Position numbers and translations under genes: made by a program. 64,000 nucleotides of DNA from Armatimonadota bacterium (GTDB lineage: Bacteria > Armatimonadota > Zipacnadia > JAUWAU01), in the NCBI GenBank assembly GCA_030601885.1, contig JAUWAU010000027.1, forward strand, positions 1-64,000, read 5' to 3'. Under the pieces are notes generated by a model that was not told the DNA's origin, ran no database searches, and saw only the letters and a program-made list of their open reading frames with translations. Shown here in pieces: positions 34,655 to 43,453 of the stretch (positions are counted from its first letter, which is position 1; every line of letters begins with the position of its first letter).

Positions 34655-34904
34655 AGTGCTCACCGTGCAAGGGGTTCGACGCGCCGGTGATGATTCCTGC
34701 CGTTCGAGCTTTTCCACCCCCACTGCCGGGCCAAAGTAACTACCCCCCACCAGCGTACTGCAGCGGGGCAAGCGTTGCCCCTGGGAGGTGTCCTCTCGCG
34801 GCCGTCGCCCCGCAAGGCAGGAGGCGCGCCATGCCCGGAGAACGTTGTAGGCAGGTGAGACGACGTGCCCGGAGTCGCAACGCCGACGCACGGAGCAACG
34901 AACT

Positions 34905-35843
34905 GTGCGGCCTGAGACGCGCCAGACCATCACGATGTCTGTCATTCTGCTCGGACTGTGTGCTGTTCTGGCGGCTGCGAAGCCTGAGTTCCTGACGAGG
35001 GAAAACCTGCTCAACGTCCTGCTGCAGAGCTCCACCAACTGCGTGCTCGCGGTGGGCATGACGTTCGTGATCATCACCGCCGGCATCGACCTGTCGGTGG
35101 GCTCCGTTCTCGCCTTCAGCGGCGTGGTGCTGGGCGTGCTGGTCAAGCAGGCGGGCGTCGGCGTCGGGATCGGCCTGTGTGCCGCAGCGGCCGCGGGGAC
35201 GTGCTGTGGGCTGGTGCAGGGCGCTGTTATCGTGCGCTGGGCCGTCCCGCCCTTCGTGTGCACGCTGGGGATGATGTGCGCTGCACGTGGTCTGGGCCTC
35301 ATTCTGGCGGGGGGCCAGACGATTCATGGACTCCCGCCGGCGGCGACATGGCTGGGCCATGGGAAGCTCATCGGCCCCATCGCTGTGCCCACGCTGCTGA
35401 GTCTCGCCGCTGTGGGCGTGGCCCACGTCGTGCTGACGCGGACGGCCTACGGCAGGCACGTCTTTGCCGTTGGCGCCAACGAGGAGGCGGCGCGCCTCGC
35501 CGGCATTCGTGTAGGCACGGTGAAGCTCATCGCATACGCGACGTGCGGCTTCACGGCCGGCTTGGCCGGCATTATCGTGGCCGGCCGCACGGGCTCGGCG
35601 TCGCCCATCGTCGGCGTTGGCAACGAGCTGTACGCTATCGCGGCGGCCGTGATCGGCGGCAACAGTCTGATGGGCGGTCGGGGCACCGTCATCGGAACGC
35701 TGGTGGGCGCGCTGCTCATCCAGGTGCTGCGCAATGGGCTGAATCTTCTCATAGTGCCCGACCGATGGCAACTCGTGGTCATCGGCCTCGTGATCGTCCT
35801 GGCTGCCATCATCGATCAGATGCGCCAGGGCCGCCGCGCGTGA
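34905..35843 (+). CDS. Ribose-type ABC sugar permease (RbsC family)
   Basis: A 312-residue inner-membrane permease of the BPD-transp-2/RbsC family with about 8-10 hydrophobic segments. Hallmarks are VGMTFVIITAGIDLSVGS, RTAYGRHVFAVGANEEAARLAGI and AYAIAAAVIGGNSLMGGRGT-like sequence. It starts at a GTG nine bases after GGAG; no ATG fits. The binding protein follows 29 bp downstream. No RbsA-type ATPase is encoded next to it or elsewhere in the window, so it must borrow one or the operon has lost it. Confidence 0.93.
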   Translation: MRPETRQTITMSVILLGLCAVLAAAKPEFLTRENLLNVLLQSSTNCVLAVGMTFVIITAGIDLSVGSVLAFSGVVLGVLVKQAGVGVGIGLCAAAAAGTCCGLVQGAVIVRWAVPPFVCTLGMMCAARGLGLILAGGQTIHGLPPAATWLGHGKLIGPIAVPTLLSLAAVGVAHVVLTRTAYGRHVFAVGANEEAARLAGIRVGTVKLIAYATCGFTAGLAGIIVAGRTGSASPIVGVGNELYAIAAAVIGGNSLMGGRGTVIGTLVGALLIQVLRNGLNLLIVPDRWQLVVIGLVIVLAAIIDQMRQGRRA

Positions 35844-35872
35844 CGATGCGTCCAAGGAGGAGGAACTCACGC

Positions 35873-36862
35873 ATGCATCCATCGCTCCGAAAGGCAGCTA
35901 TTCTCGTTTGCGGCCTCACGGTTCTCAGTGCTCTGCTGCTCGCAGGCTGTGGCAAGGAGTCGGCCGGGAAGTGGGAGATCGCTCTCATCATGAAGACTAT
36001 GAGCAACCCCTTCTTCATCAGCATGGAAAACGGCGCGAAGCAGGCAGCGGCGCACCTCGACGTGACGTTGTATGTGCTGACGCCGACGGAGGAGACGGAT
36101 ATCGAGGACCAGATCGGCATCGTCGAGGACATGATTGCCAAACAAGTTGACGCGATCCTGGTGGCGCCTGCCGGCTCGAAGGAGATCGTGCCAGCGCTGG
36201 TCAGGGCCAAACAGGCGGGCATTGTGGTCATCAACCTGGATAACCGCGTCGATCCGGAGGCGGCAGCCGCGGCCGGGCTGGAGCTTGATGCCTACGTGGG
36301 CGCCGACAACGAGGAGGGCGGCTTCAAGGCGGGCGAAGAGCTGGCGAAGCTTCTCGGTGAAGAGGGCAAGGTGGCGATGCTGGAGGGCATCCCGGGGGTT
36401 GACAACGCCGAGGCCCGCAAGCGGGGATTTCAACAGGCAATGGCGCAGTATCCCGGGATCGAGATAGTGCAGTCCCAGAGCGCGCACTGGAAGCAGGAAG
36501 AGGCGCTCAATGTGATGCAGGATATCCTGCAGGGGCACCGTGATCTGGACGGCCTCTTCTGCGCCAACGACATGATGGCACTCGGAGCCGTCCGGGCCAT
36601 CGAAGACGCCGGTAAGACCGGCGAGATATTCGTGGTCTCCTACGATAACCTGGAAGCGGCTCAGGAGGCCATCATGGCGGACAAGCTGCACGCCACCATC
36701 GAGCAACATCCGGACCTCATGGGCAAGAGCGGAGTCGAGTATGCCGTCCGGCTGCTCGAGGGAAAAGAGCTGCCGGAAAAGGAGAAGCTCGTTGACCTGG
36801 AGGTCATAACCAAACTCACCGTGGAGGCGATTTGGGAAGAGAAGCAAGAGCAGGAGCGATAG
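35873..36862 (+). CDS. Ribose-type ABC solute-binding lipoprotein (RbsB family)
   Basis: A 329-residue protein. A lipoprotein signal peptide ends in LLLAGC. The mature part is a type-I periplasmic binding fold: ALIMKTMSNPFFISMENGAK, DAILVAPAGSKEIVPAL, FCANDMMALGAVRAIEDAG and VVSYDNLEAAQEAI match the RbsB group. It should bind a sugar or sugar-like ligand for the permease at 34905-35843. AAGGAGGAGG nine bases upstream supports the ATG. The aldehyde dehydrogenase gene follows after 49 bp containing a small GCCGC / GCGGC hairpin, suggesting one transcript. Confidence 0.94.
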   Translation: MHPSLRKAAILVCGLTVLSALLLAGCGKESAGKWEIALIMKTMSNPFFISMENGAKQAAAHLDVTLYVLTPTEETDIEDQIGIVEDMIAKQVDAILVAPAGSKEIVPALVRAKQAGIVVINLDNRVDPEAAAAAGLELDAYVGADNEEGGFKAGEELAKLLGEEGKVAMLEGIPGVDNAEARKRGFQQAMAQYPGIEIVQSQSAHWKQEEALNVMQDILQGHRDLDGLFCANDMMALGAVRAIEDAGKTGEIFVVSYDNLEAAQEAIMADKLHATIEQHPDLMGKSGVEYAVRLLEGKELPEKEKLVDLEVITKLTVEAIWEEKQEQER

Positions 36863-36911
36863 CGCACGAGCCGCACATGCGGCGAAAACTCACCTGGAGG
36901 AGAATCCAGCA

Positions 36912-38324
36912 ATGAGAATGCTGATTGGCGGCACATGGATCGAAGGCGACCGGCAGATCGAGGTGCTGAACCCGTTCGACGATTCGGTCATTGACACCGT
37001 GCCAAGCGCCTCGCCTGAGCAAGTCGAGGAGGCGATCCGAAGCGCAGAGCGCGGCTTTGAGGTCATGCGCAAGATGCCGGCGCACCAGCGGTCTGCCATT
37101 CTGAACCGTACCGCTGAGCTTCTCACTGAGCACACCGAGGCGCTGGGACGGCTGCTTGCCCAGGAGGTGGGCAAGACGCTCAACGAGGGGCGCACGGAGG
37201 CCGGCCGCGCCGCTGAGACGTTCACGCTCGCCGCCGAAGAGGCCAAGCGAATCCACGGCGAGACCGTCCCGTACGATGCCGCGGCGCACGGGACGAACAA
37301 GATGGGCTTTTTCATCCGCGTGCCGATAGGCATCGTCTGCGCCATAACGCCGTTCAACTTCCCGCTGAATCTCGCGGCGCACAAGGTGGGCCCGGCCATC
37401 GCCGCGGGCTGCGCTATCATCTTCAAGCCCGCCAGCGCTACGCCGCTGGCCGATCTGCGCATGGGCGAGTTGCTGCTGGAAGCGGGGCTGCCGCCGGAGG
37501 CCATCAACATCGTCACCGGCAGCGGGGAGACGGTGGGCGAGCTGCTCGTGGCCGACGAGCGCATCCGCAAGGTGAGCTTCACCGGCAGCGCCGACGTGGG
37601 CAAGCACATCATGAAGACCGCGGGCCTGAAGAAGTGCACCATGGAGCTGGGGAGCAACTCGGCCGTTGTCATCATGGACGACGCGGATCTGTCTGCGGCG
37701 GCCGATCGCATCCGAGTGGGCGGGTACGCCGTCGCCGGGCAGGTCTGCATCTCTACGCAGCGCGTCCTCATACATGAGGCCGTCTTCGATGATATGATGG
37801 GGGAGCTGCTGCCCCGGGTCCGGGGGCTGAGAGCCGGCGATCAGCTCGACGAGACGACCGACGTCGGGCCCATGATCACGCGGGACATCGCCGCCGAAAC
37901 GGAGGGCAACATCCGCGAGGCGGTGGACGGCGGTGCGCGGCTGCTCTGCGGCGGCGAGCGGGATGGAGCCGTCGTGCAGCCTGCCGTGCTCCTGGATGTG
38001 CCGAGGGAAAGCTTCCTGGGCGGCTCGGAGGCCTTCGCTCCACTCATCTGCGTGAACAGGTTCTCCGACATCGACGAGGCGATTCGACTCGTGAACGACT
38101 CTCCCTACGGGCTGCAGGCGGGCATCTACACTCAGAACATCAACAACGCCTTCTCGTTCATCAAGGAGGCCGAGGTCGGCGGCGTCATGGTCAACGAGGT
38201 GCCCACTTTCCGGGTGGACGGCATGCCCTACGGCGGCGTCAAGGACAGTGGCCTGGGGCGCGAGGGCCCGCGCTTCGCCATCGAGGACATGACGGAAATA
38301 CGCGTCGTCGCCTTCTCACTCTGA
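36912..38324 (+). CDS. NAD(P)-dependent aldehyde dehydrogenase
   Basis: A 470-residue ALDH-superfamily enzyme. The catalytic cysteine is Cys279 (GQVCISTQR) and the general base Glu245 lies in MELGSNSAVVI. The Rossmann FTGSADVGKHI and PFNFPLNLAAHKVGPAIAAG segments are standard. It resembles the lactaldehyde / non-phosphorylating glyceraldehyde-3-phosphate subgroup more than betaine or succinate-semialdehyde types, but the substrate cannot be fixed from sequence. GGAGGAG precedes the ATG. Position after a sugar-uptake pair suggests oxidation of an aldehyde from sugar breakdown, for example lactaldehyde from deoxysugars. Confidence 0.93.
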   Translation: MRMLIGGTWIEGDRQIEVLNPFDDSVIDTVPSASPEQVEEAIRSAERGFEVMRKMPAHQRSAILNRTAELLTEHTEALGRLLAQEVGKTLNEGRTEAGRAAETFTLAAEEAKRIHGETVPYDAAAHGTNKMGFFIRVPIGIVCAITPFNFPLNLAAHKVGPAIAAGCAIIFKPASATPLADLRMGELLLEAGLPPEAINIVTGSGETVGELLVADERIRKVSFTGSADVGKHIMKTAGLKKCTMELGSNSAVVIMDDADLSAAADRIRVGGYAVAGQVCISTQRVLIHEAVFDDMMGELLPRVRGLRAGDQLDETTDVGPMITRDIAAETEGNIREAVDGGARLLCGGERDGAVVQPAVLLDVPRESFLGGSEAFAPLICVNRFSDIDEAIRLVNDSPYGLQAGIYTQNINNAFSFIKEAEVGGVMVNEVPTFRVDGMPYGGVKDSGLGREGPRFAIEDMTEIRVVAFSL

Positions 38325-38369
38325 GGGCGTCCGGACCTCCTGGGTGACAATGCATCCGGAGGCGCAATA

Positions 38370-39245
38370 ATGAGAGCACAACGGGGCCAGGTACGGGCGA
38401 AGGGTGAGCGGCGGCAGCGCGTGAACCGGCTCAACGATCTGAGCTCGAAAGAGTGGATCAAGTTCCAGAAGAGCTGGTTCGTGCACAACCCGCCGCCTCG
38501 CGAAAAAGGCGTGCTGCTGCATCCGGCCAAGTTCCCGGAGAACATGGTGCAGCAGTTCATTGAGTTCTTCACCAAGGCCGGGGAGACAGTGCTCGACCCC
38601 ATGCTCGGCACGGGCAGCACGCTGATGGCGTGTGCGGCGAGCGGGCGGCGCGGCATCGGCATCGAGCTGCAGCCCAAGTACGCGGAGATCGCCGAGCGCC
38701 GCCTGGCGCACGCCCAGGCGCAGCTCCGACTGGATGGCGATAGCGCGCCCGCGCGGCAGCCTCAGCGCGTCATCCTCGGCGATGCGCGGTCGATAGACGC
38801 CATGAACATCGGGCCGGTCCAATACTGCATCACCAGTCCGCCGTACTGGGACATGCTGCGGCGCAAAGGCTTTGAGACCCAGCGTGAGCGCCGGACCGGC
38901 GGGCTTGACGTGGCGTACTCCGAGGACGAGCGCGACCTCGGCAACGTCGCCGAATACGAGGAGTTCCTGGATCAGCTCTGCGACATCTACTTGAGAGTGT
39001 ACGACCTGCTGGACGACCGGCGCTATCTGACCGTCATCGTAAAGAACATCAAAAAGGGGGGGAAGGTGTATCCCCTGGCGTGGGACCTGGGCAAGCGCCT
39101 GGCAGAGCGGTATGCGCTCAAGGACGAGAAGATATGGTGCCAGGACGATCAACGGCTCGCGCCTTACGGCATGTTTAGCGCATGGGTATCCAACACCATG
39201 CATCACTACTGTCTCAATTTCCGCAAGGAGGCCTCTGCCACGTAG
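38370..39245 (+). CDS. Orphan DNA methyltransferase (N4-cytosine/N6-adenine type), copy 1
   Basis: A 291-residue SAM-dependent methyltransferase. SAM-binding motif I (ETVLDPMLGTGSTLMAC) comes first and the catalytic motif IV (CITSPPYWDML) after it, with an N-terminal LSSKEWIKFQ element. SPPYW favours N4-cytosine or N6-adenine DNA methylation. The same order and the LSxKEWxKxQ element recur in the gene at 57152-58051. No restriction endonuclease or specificity gene is nearby, so it is an orphan. GGAGG precedes the ATG. It lies 45 bp after the aldehyde dehydrogenase gene and may share its transcript, although function is unrelated. Confidence 0.85.
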   Translation: MRAQRGQVRAKGERRQRVNRLNDLSSKEWIKFQKSWFVHNPPPREKGVLLHPAKFPENMVQQFIEFFTKAGETVLDPMLGTGSTLMACAASGRRGIGIELQPKYAEIAERRLAHAQAQLRLDGDSAPARQPQRVILGDARSIDAMNIGPVQYCITSPPYWDMLRRKGFETQRERRTGGLDVAYSEDERDLGNVAEYEEFLDQLCDIYLRVYDLLDDRRYLTVIVKNIKKGGKVYPLAWDLGKRLAERYALKDEKIWCQDDQRLAPYGMFSAWVSNTMHHYCLNFRKEASAT

Positions 39246-39387
39246 GCGCTGCGGCTCCGCCGCGGTCTTCCCGGAGCCCAGCCGCTCGCTGCAGAAGAAG
39301 GTGCGAGGCCACCCGCATGGAACGGTCACTCTCGCGCGTGGAGGTAGGCTGCACGGATAGTTCGGCGCAGACGGGGCGCGGGGGCTT

Positions 39388-39729
39388 TTGCCAATCCAGT
39401 CGGTCGAGGAGCTGAACCGCATCGCGCGCGAATTCACCCAGCGGCGCCGGGGGTGGATAGCCCGCAAAGCCCTGTCGCTGGCGGCGGCAACGTGGGAGCT
39501 CACCAAGGTCGTGTTCCAGTACTGCGCCTCCTATTATCCCACGTACGACCGCTTCTATGGCTCACTGACCGGCGTGACGATCCTGATCCTGTGGATGTAC
39601 TTGACTGGCTTTGCTCTGCTGCTCGGGGCCGAAGTCGCTGTCGTGTGCCAGGAGAATGACGCGGGTCTATTACGCTCCGCTGCAACGGTCGCAGGGGAGC
39701 GCTGCGTTCCGCAACCGAAGGAAGGATGA
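39388..39729 (+). pseudogene. C-terminal remnant of a YihY/BrkB-family membrane protein
   Basis: A 113-codon frame starting at TTG carries the conserved C-terminal YihY/BrkB region (YPTYDRFYGSLTGVTILILWMYLTGFALLLGAE, quoted in parts: YDRFYGSL, LILWMYL, LLLGAEV). The family is normally about 280-330 residues with six membrane segments; only about the last two are present. No upstream frame continues it and no good SD exists, so it is probably a truncated gene. Its end overlaps the first codons of the nagB reading frame at 39726. Confidence 0.7.
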
Positions 39730-39734
39730 ATCAC

Positions 39735-40520
39735 ATGCGCGACGACGTGAAGGAGTTGTCATTTCCCGACTCGGGACTGAAAGTGTGGCGATGTGACACG
39801 GAGGCAGCCGTGGACATGGCCGCGGCCGATCTCGCCGAGGAAGTCATACGGTCGAAGCCAGCGGGCAAGGCGGGCCCGGTGCTCGGGGTTGCCACGGGCA
39901 GCACGCCCGAAGGGCTCTATGCTGAGTTGGTGCGCCGGCACCGCGAGCAGGGGCTGTCATTCGCCAACGTCACTAGCTTCAATCTCGACGAATACCTCGG
40001 ATTGTACCCGGGCCACGACCAGTCGTATCGCTACTTCATGGTGCATCAGCTCTTCATGCACGTGGATATCAAGTACGAGAACACGTTCGTCCCGAGCGGC
40101 TTGGAGTGGAATATGGAGAAGCACGTGCAGGAGTACGAAGAGCTGATCCGCGCCAAAGGCGGGATCGATCTGCAGGTGCTGGGTATCGGCGGCAACGCTC
40201 ACATCGGCTTCAACGAGCCGGGATCGGCGAAGGACTCGCGCACGCGCGTGGTTGCGCTCGAGGAGTCCACGCGGGAAGCCAACTCACGCTTCTTCGACAA
40301 CGACATCAGCAAGGTACCGACCCACGCCATCAGCATGGGAGTCGCGACCGTGCTGGAGGCGAAGAAGGTAATTCTGATGGCCAAGGGCGAGGGCAAGGCG
40401 GACGCTGTCGCCAAGTCCGTGAAAGGCCCGGCGACGCCCCATGTGCCTGCATCGCTGCTCCAGGGGCATCCCGACTGCATCTTTATCCTCGACCCGGGCG
40501 CGGCGTCGCTCCTGGAGTGA
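39735..40520 (+). CDS. nagB: Glucosamine-6-phosphate deaminase
   Basis: A 261-residue isomerase/deaminase converting glucosamine-6-phosphate to fructose-6-phosphate and ammonia. Visible motifs are GVATGSTPEGLYAEL (phosphate loop), TSFNLDEYLGL with the catalytic Asp, and GIGGNAHIGFNEPG with the ring-opening His and Glu. The Asn in place of the E. coli Asp in that last motif is also normal in Bacillus-type NagB. AGGAAGG ten bases before the ATG at 39735 favours it over the ATG at 39726. It links amino-sugar (chitin or peptidoglycan) breakdown to glycolysis; nagA is not in the window. Confidence 0.96.
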   Translation: MRDDVKELSFPDSGLKVWRCDTEAAVDMAAADLAEEVIRSKPAGKAGPVLGVATGSTPEGLYAELVRRHREQGLSFANVTSFNLDEYLGLYPGHDQSYRYFMVHQLFMHVDIKYENTFVPSGLEWNMEKHVQEYEELIRAKGGIDLQVLGIGGNAHIGFNEPGSAKDSRTRVVALEESTREANSRFFDNDISKVPTHAISMGVATVLEAKKVILMAKGEGKADAVAKSVKGPATPHVPASLLQGHPDCIFILDPGAASLLE

Positions 40521-40539
40521 GGCCGTCGAGGGGCAACCT

Positions 40540-40854
40540 TCAGCCGAGCGGGTCGGGATACTCGGTGTTGTCCTCCGTCCCAAAACGCAGGGCTGCCCAC
40601 AGCTCGAATGCGGTGACCCAGAGCAGGACGAAGGCAGGATCGCGGGCGTCGTGCAACGCGCGGACGAAGAATCCGCGCATGACCTCGTCGTAATCCTGCG
40701 CCCCCTCCGCGAGCTCCAAAGGCGCCCCCGGGATGTGCGGGGCCAGCTCCAGGTACATTCGGTCGAGGAATTCGCGGATGCGCTCCGGGGTGGCGCCGGC
40801 CAGATCCGGCCCGAAGGCGGCGCAGACTCGTTCTCTGAGCGTTTCGATGTCCAT
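40540..40854 (-). CDS. Small acidic hypothetical protein downstream of hpf
   Basis: A 104-residue protein, not recognised. It is acidic and mostly helical by eye (MDIETLRERVCAAFG, RIREFLDRMYLEL, FELWAALRFG) with no signal peptide or membrane segment. GAGGCG lies upstream of the ATG. It follows hpf by 25 bp on the same strand, so co-transcription with the ribosome-hibernation factor is likely. Confidence 0.6.
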   Translation of the reverse strand: MDIETLRERVCAAFGPDLAGATPERIREFLDRMYLELAPHIPGAPLELAEGAQDYDEVMRGFFVRALHDARDPAFVLLWVTAFELWAALRFGTEDNTEYPDPLG

Positions 40855-40879
40855 CGACGCGCCTCGTGCGCGCGACAGC

Positions 40880-41425
40880 TTATGTGGCTGGCTCGATGAG
40901 ACCGTAGTTGCCGTCGCGGCGGCGGTAGATGACGTTGACTTCGTTCGTTGTGCCGTTGGTAAACACGAAGAAGTCGTGGTGCAGCATTTCCATTTGCAGT
41001 GCAGCTTCTTCGGGCGACATGGGCTTGATAGGGAAGCGCTTCGTGCGGACGATTTGCGGCTCTGCCCCGGCTTCTGTCTCCGGCTCTTCGGCCGCCACGG
41101 GTTCCTCCGGCGGAAGCTGCCGCCTGATGGTGCCGCGCGAGTGGCGGTATAGCCGTTCCTTGAACCGCTTCAAGCGCCGCTCCAGCTTGTCCACCGCCTC
41201 GTCGAAGGCCACCTGCATGTCGGGCTGCCGCTCCTCGGCCCGCAAGAGCATCCCGCTGGCGTTGACCATGAGCTCGGCTGAATACTGCCCGCGGTGTCGC
41301 TTCACACTGACGTGCACCTGCAAGATCCGATTGAAGAATCTCTGAAGCCTTTCGATCCGTTCTTCGGCGTGTGCGCGGAATTGCGGTGTGATCTTGACGT
41401 TGCGCCCATGAATCAGCGGCTCCAT
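40880..41425 (-). CDS. hpf: Long-form ribosome hibernation promoting factor
   Basis: A 181-residue protein. The N-terminal domain (1-100, HGRNVKITPQFRAHAEERIERLQRFF, then VSVKRHRGQYSAELMV) is the HPF/RaiA ribosome-binding fold. A Pro/Glu-rich linker leads to the C-terminal dimerisation domain (about 125-178, VRTKRFPIKPMSPEEAALQM, DFFVFTN, VIYRRRDGNYGLIEP). Long HPF alone dimerises 70S ribosomes into inactive 100S particles in stationary phase. GAGAGGGG upstream favours the ATG at 41425 over that at 41431. A terminator-like hairpin lies between this gene and the cold-shock gene upstream. Confidence 0.95.
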   Translation of the reverse strand: MEPLIHGRNVKITPQFRAHAEERIERLQRFFNRILQVHVSVKRHRGQYSAELMVNASGMLLRAEERQPDMQVAFDEAVDKLERRLKRFKERLYRHSRGTIRRQLPPEEPVAAEEPETEAGAEPQIVRTKRFPIKPMSPEEAALQMEMLHHDFFVFTNGTTNEVNVIYRRRDGNYGLIEPAT

Positions 41426-41450
41426 CTTCATCCCCTCTCGTCCTGGTCGA

Positions 41451-41490
41451 AAGCAAAAGCCCGAGCGGGAGCCTGGCCCGCCCGGACTTT
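41451..41490 (-). terminator. Intrinsic terminator of the cold-shock gene, upstream of hpf
   Basis: On the minus strand a 14-position stem with two mismatches (AAAGTCCGGGCGGG with CCCGCTCGGGCTTT) and seven-base loop is followed by TTTTGCTTT. It sits 60 bp past the stop at 41550 and 25 bp before hpf, so it could also attenuate read-through into hpf. Confidence 0.7.
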
Positions 41491-41549
41491 CGTTCCGTCA
41501 ACAGTGTAAGTCTTCTTCCGTCTCATGCGTGACTGCAGTGCGTAGTGCT

Positions 41550-41819
41550 CTACCAATGGGAGGGGGCGCGTCGTTCGCTTTCCCAACCCGCTGCACGTGG
41601 TGGCGGCGCCGGGATGCCCCCGCCCAGGCGGAGTACGTTCGCCGCCTGGGGCCCCCGGTCGCTCTGCACCAAGTCGAACTCTACTTCCTCGCCGTCTTCC
41701 AGCGTCTTATAACCTTCCTGCTGAATCGCTGAGTAATGCACAAACACGTCGTCTGCGCCGTCCTGCTCGATAAATCCATATCCCTTCTGAGCATTAAACC
41801 ACTTAACTCTCCCCTTCAA
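41550..41819 (-). CDS. cspA: CspA-family cold-shock/nucleic-acid-binding protein
   Basis: An 89-residue protein. The first about 66 residues are a cold-shock domain with [13 protein letters not shown] (RNP1) and DVFVHYSAI (RNP2), followed by [18 protein letters not shown]. It binds single-stranded RNA/DNA and acts as an RNA chaperone. A Pro/Arg/Ser-rich tail of about 22 residues extends beyond the usual end. The start is taken as TTG at 41819 (LKGRVKWFN), with GGGGG nine bases upstream; an ATG at 41864 would add 15 unlikely residues. Confidence 0.93.
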   Translation of the reverse strand: MKGRVKWFNAQKGYGFIEQDGADDVFVHYSAIQQEGYKTLEDGEEVEFDLVQSDRGPQAANVLRLGGGIPAPPPRAAGWESERRAPSHW

Positions 41820-42035
41820 AGTGCACGCCCCCAATGCAGAAGATGCCGCAGCGCCACACTGCACAATCTACTGTACTCGCTTCATCTCTGGCTGTCAACA
41901 CCGGATGCCAATCGCAGATCGGGCTGCGGCCCGGCCCGCGGGCCAGGCCGCAGAAACCGGCACTACGGCCCTACGCTGGCGGCGCGCTCTGGGTTGCGAC
42001 GGCGCCCGTTTCGCCACAGCAGGGGGCCCCATTTC

Positions 42036-43214
42036 TCAGCTTGCCAGCTCGATGGCGCGGAAGAACTCCTCGTACAGATAGCGGACGCACTGCCGTGCCA
42101 CGCGCTCTCTTGCCTCTCTGCCGCTCGTCAGCCACTGGATGCCCACGAGCGAGTCGTCGGCCCTCCGCTCGCTCCGGTACAGCACCTGCCCGGTCTTCGC
42201 GTCAACCACCTTGGTGCGCAGCACGCATGACGCCTGCTTGCGTCCCGGCACAGGCACCTTGAATCTCACCAGCGGCACGTGCTTGTTCTGCACCTTCATG
42301 TAGGCGATCTCGCCGTAGACGAGCACGTCGGCGTTCACCTTGCGCGCCAGCGTACTGAGCGTCTTGTCATCGTGGGTCTCGCGCAGATCATGGGGCAGTT
42401 GCGAGCATGCATGCTCCAGCTTCTCCGCGTCCACCAGTTGAAACCCGAACTCGGAGAAGGCCGCTCGGGCTGCCGCGGTGGCGACACTCTCTGTCGATGA
42501 ACTCCCCACGTAGTCCACGAAACGACATACCGCTACTGTGGTCTCATCGGGATCGATGCGGATCTCGTCATGGAGGTACACCCGCCGTTTGTACGCATCC
42601 TTCCGAAGCTGGGGAACGCGCTCAAATAGGGGATCGTATAAGCTGCGCATGCAGCGTCGGATTATGCCTCTCCGCGCCTCACTATCGGTCGTAAACCATT
42701 CGGAGCCAATCTCTGCGCGCATGTCCCGGGAGCGGCGGAAGAGCAGCTCTTCCTCCTGTACGTCCAGGACCTTGCTGTGGATCACGCATGCCGCGTGCTT
42801 TCCCGTGGGCATGGGAACGCCGAGCACTGCCTCTCGGGATGCGTCCAGGTCCATGAGCTTGCCGTGCACGATCCAATCGGCGTTGAGCTTCTCACCGAGC
42901 TTCACGAGCGCGTCATCGGAGAGCAGGCGTTGTGTCCAGTACTGCTCTTTGCCGATTATGGCATCTACTTGCTTCGCTGGCACGAGGTCGAATTTGCGCT
43001 TCCCGAAGCGCGCGCGCGCATACTTGGCGAGCATTCGGCCCCAGCGCGGTCGGCGGTCGCCTGTCGCGAATGGCACGATGGCCACGGCAATGGCCTGGGC
43101 AGGCGGGTACTCGCGATTGGCTACGTAGATTTCCGGGTCCAGCTTGGGCGCCGCCTGCGCTCCGCCGCAGAGCAGCACACACATCATTAGGCACTGCCAT
43201 GGTTTTCGTAGCAT
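42036..43214 (-). CDS. Exported protein with two tandem related domains, possibly CsgG/LpoB-like
   Basis: A 392-residue protein with an N-terminal signal peptide (LMMCVLLCGGAQAA). The mature part contains two copies of one domain of about 170 residues. Matching blocks are AVAIVPFATG / TVAVCRFVDYV, FDLVPAKQVDAI / FQLVDAEKLEHA, LNADWIVHGKL / VNADVLVYGEI, CVIHSKVLDVQEEELLFR / CVLRTKVVDAKTGQVLYR, and a closing RCMRSLYDPLF / QCVRYLYEEFF. The order strand-helix-VPxxxVD...ADxxVxG...VxDxxxG resembles the CsgG/LpoB/GNA1162 fold of outer-membrane accessory proteins; this is inference. GAGGTGAG precedes the ATG. Confidence 0.7.
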   Translation of the reverse strand: MLRKPWQCLMMCVLLCGGAQAAPKLDPEIYVANREYPPAQAIAVAIVPFATGDRRPRWGRMLAKYARARFGKRKFDLVPAKQVDAIIGKEQYWTQRLLSDDALVKLGEKLNADWIVHGKLMDLDASREAVLGVPMPTGKHAACVIHSKVLDVQEEELLFRRSRDMRAEIGSEWFTTDSEARRGIIRRCMRSLYDPLFERVPQLRKDAYKRRVYLHDEIRIDPDETTVAVCRFVDYVGSSSTESVATAAARAAFSEFGFQLVDAEKLEHACSQLPHDLRETHDDKTLSTLARKVNADVLVYGEIAYMKVQNKHVPLVRFKVPVPGRKQASCVLRTKVVDAKTGQVLYRSERRADDSLVGIQWLTSGREARERVARQCVRYLYEEFFRAIELAS

Positions 43215-43453
43215 AGTGCTCACCTCTTCGCACGGCTGGCCGCCGTCTTCCCCTTGCCACACACGCCCTGTCGGTTTACGACGGCCTTTTTCCGGCTCTC
43301 CAGGGCCACCGCGCCAACCATTTTGCCTGGCGTGTTTCACCCAACGAGATTCGCACCTCGATGGCCGGCGTATGCCCTGGCACGAGCCGCCGCGGCCCAC
43401 TTGGCGGGGATGCTCAGCGGCTCTGGGGCCAGGTCCGGGGCACCCCTGGTCCC

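Noticed and set aside
39735-40520. Loss of the catalytic Asp in NagB (GIGGNAHIGF)
   Set aside because: Asn at this place is found in functional Bacillus-type NagB, so it is not evidence for inactivity.
41540-41580. tRNA-like piece on the minus strand (TTGGTAGAGC)
   Set aside because: Only a D-arm-like segment is present; no matching acceptor stem, anticodon arm or T-arm follows within tRNA distance.
43330-43350. T-arm-like sequence (GAGGTGCGAATCTCG) on the minus strand
   Set aside because: A small stem-loop only; no flanking acceptor or anticodon stems for a tRNA.
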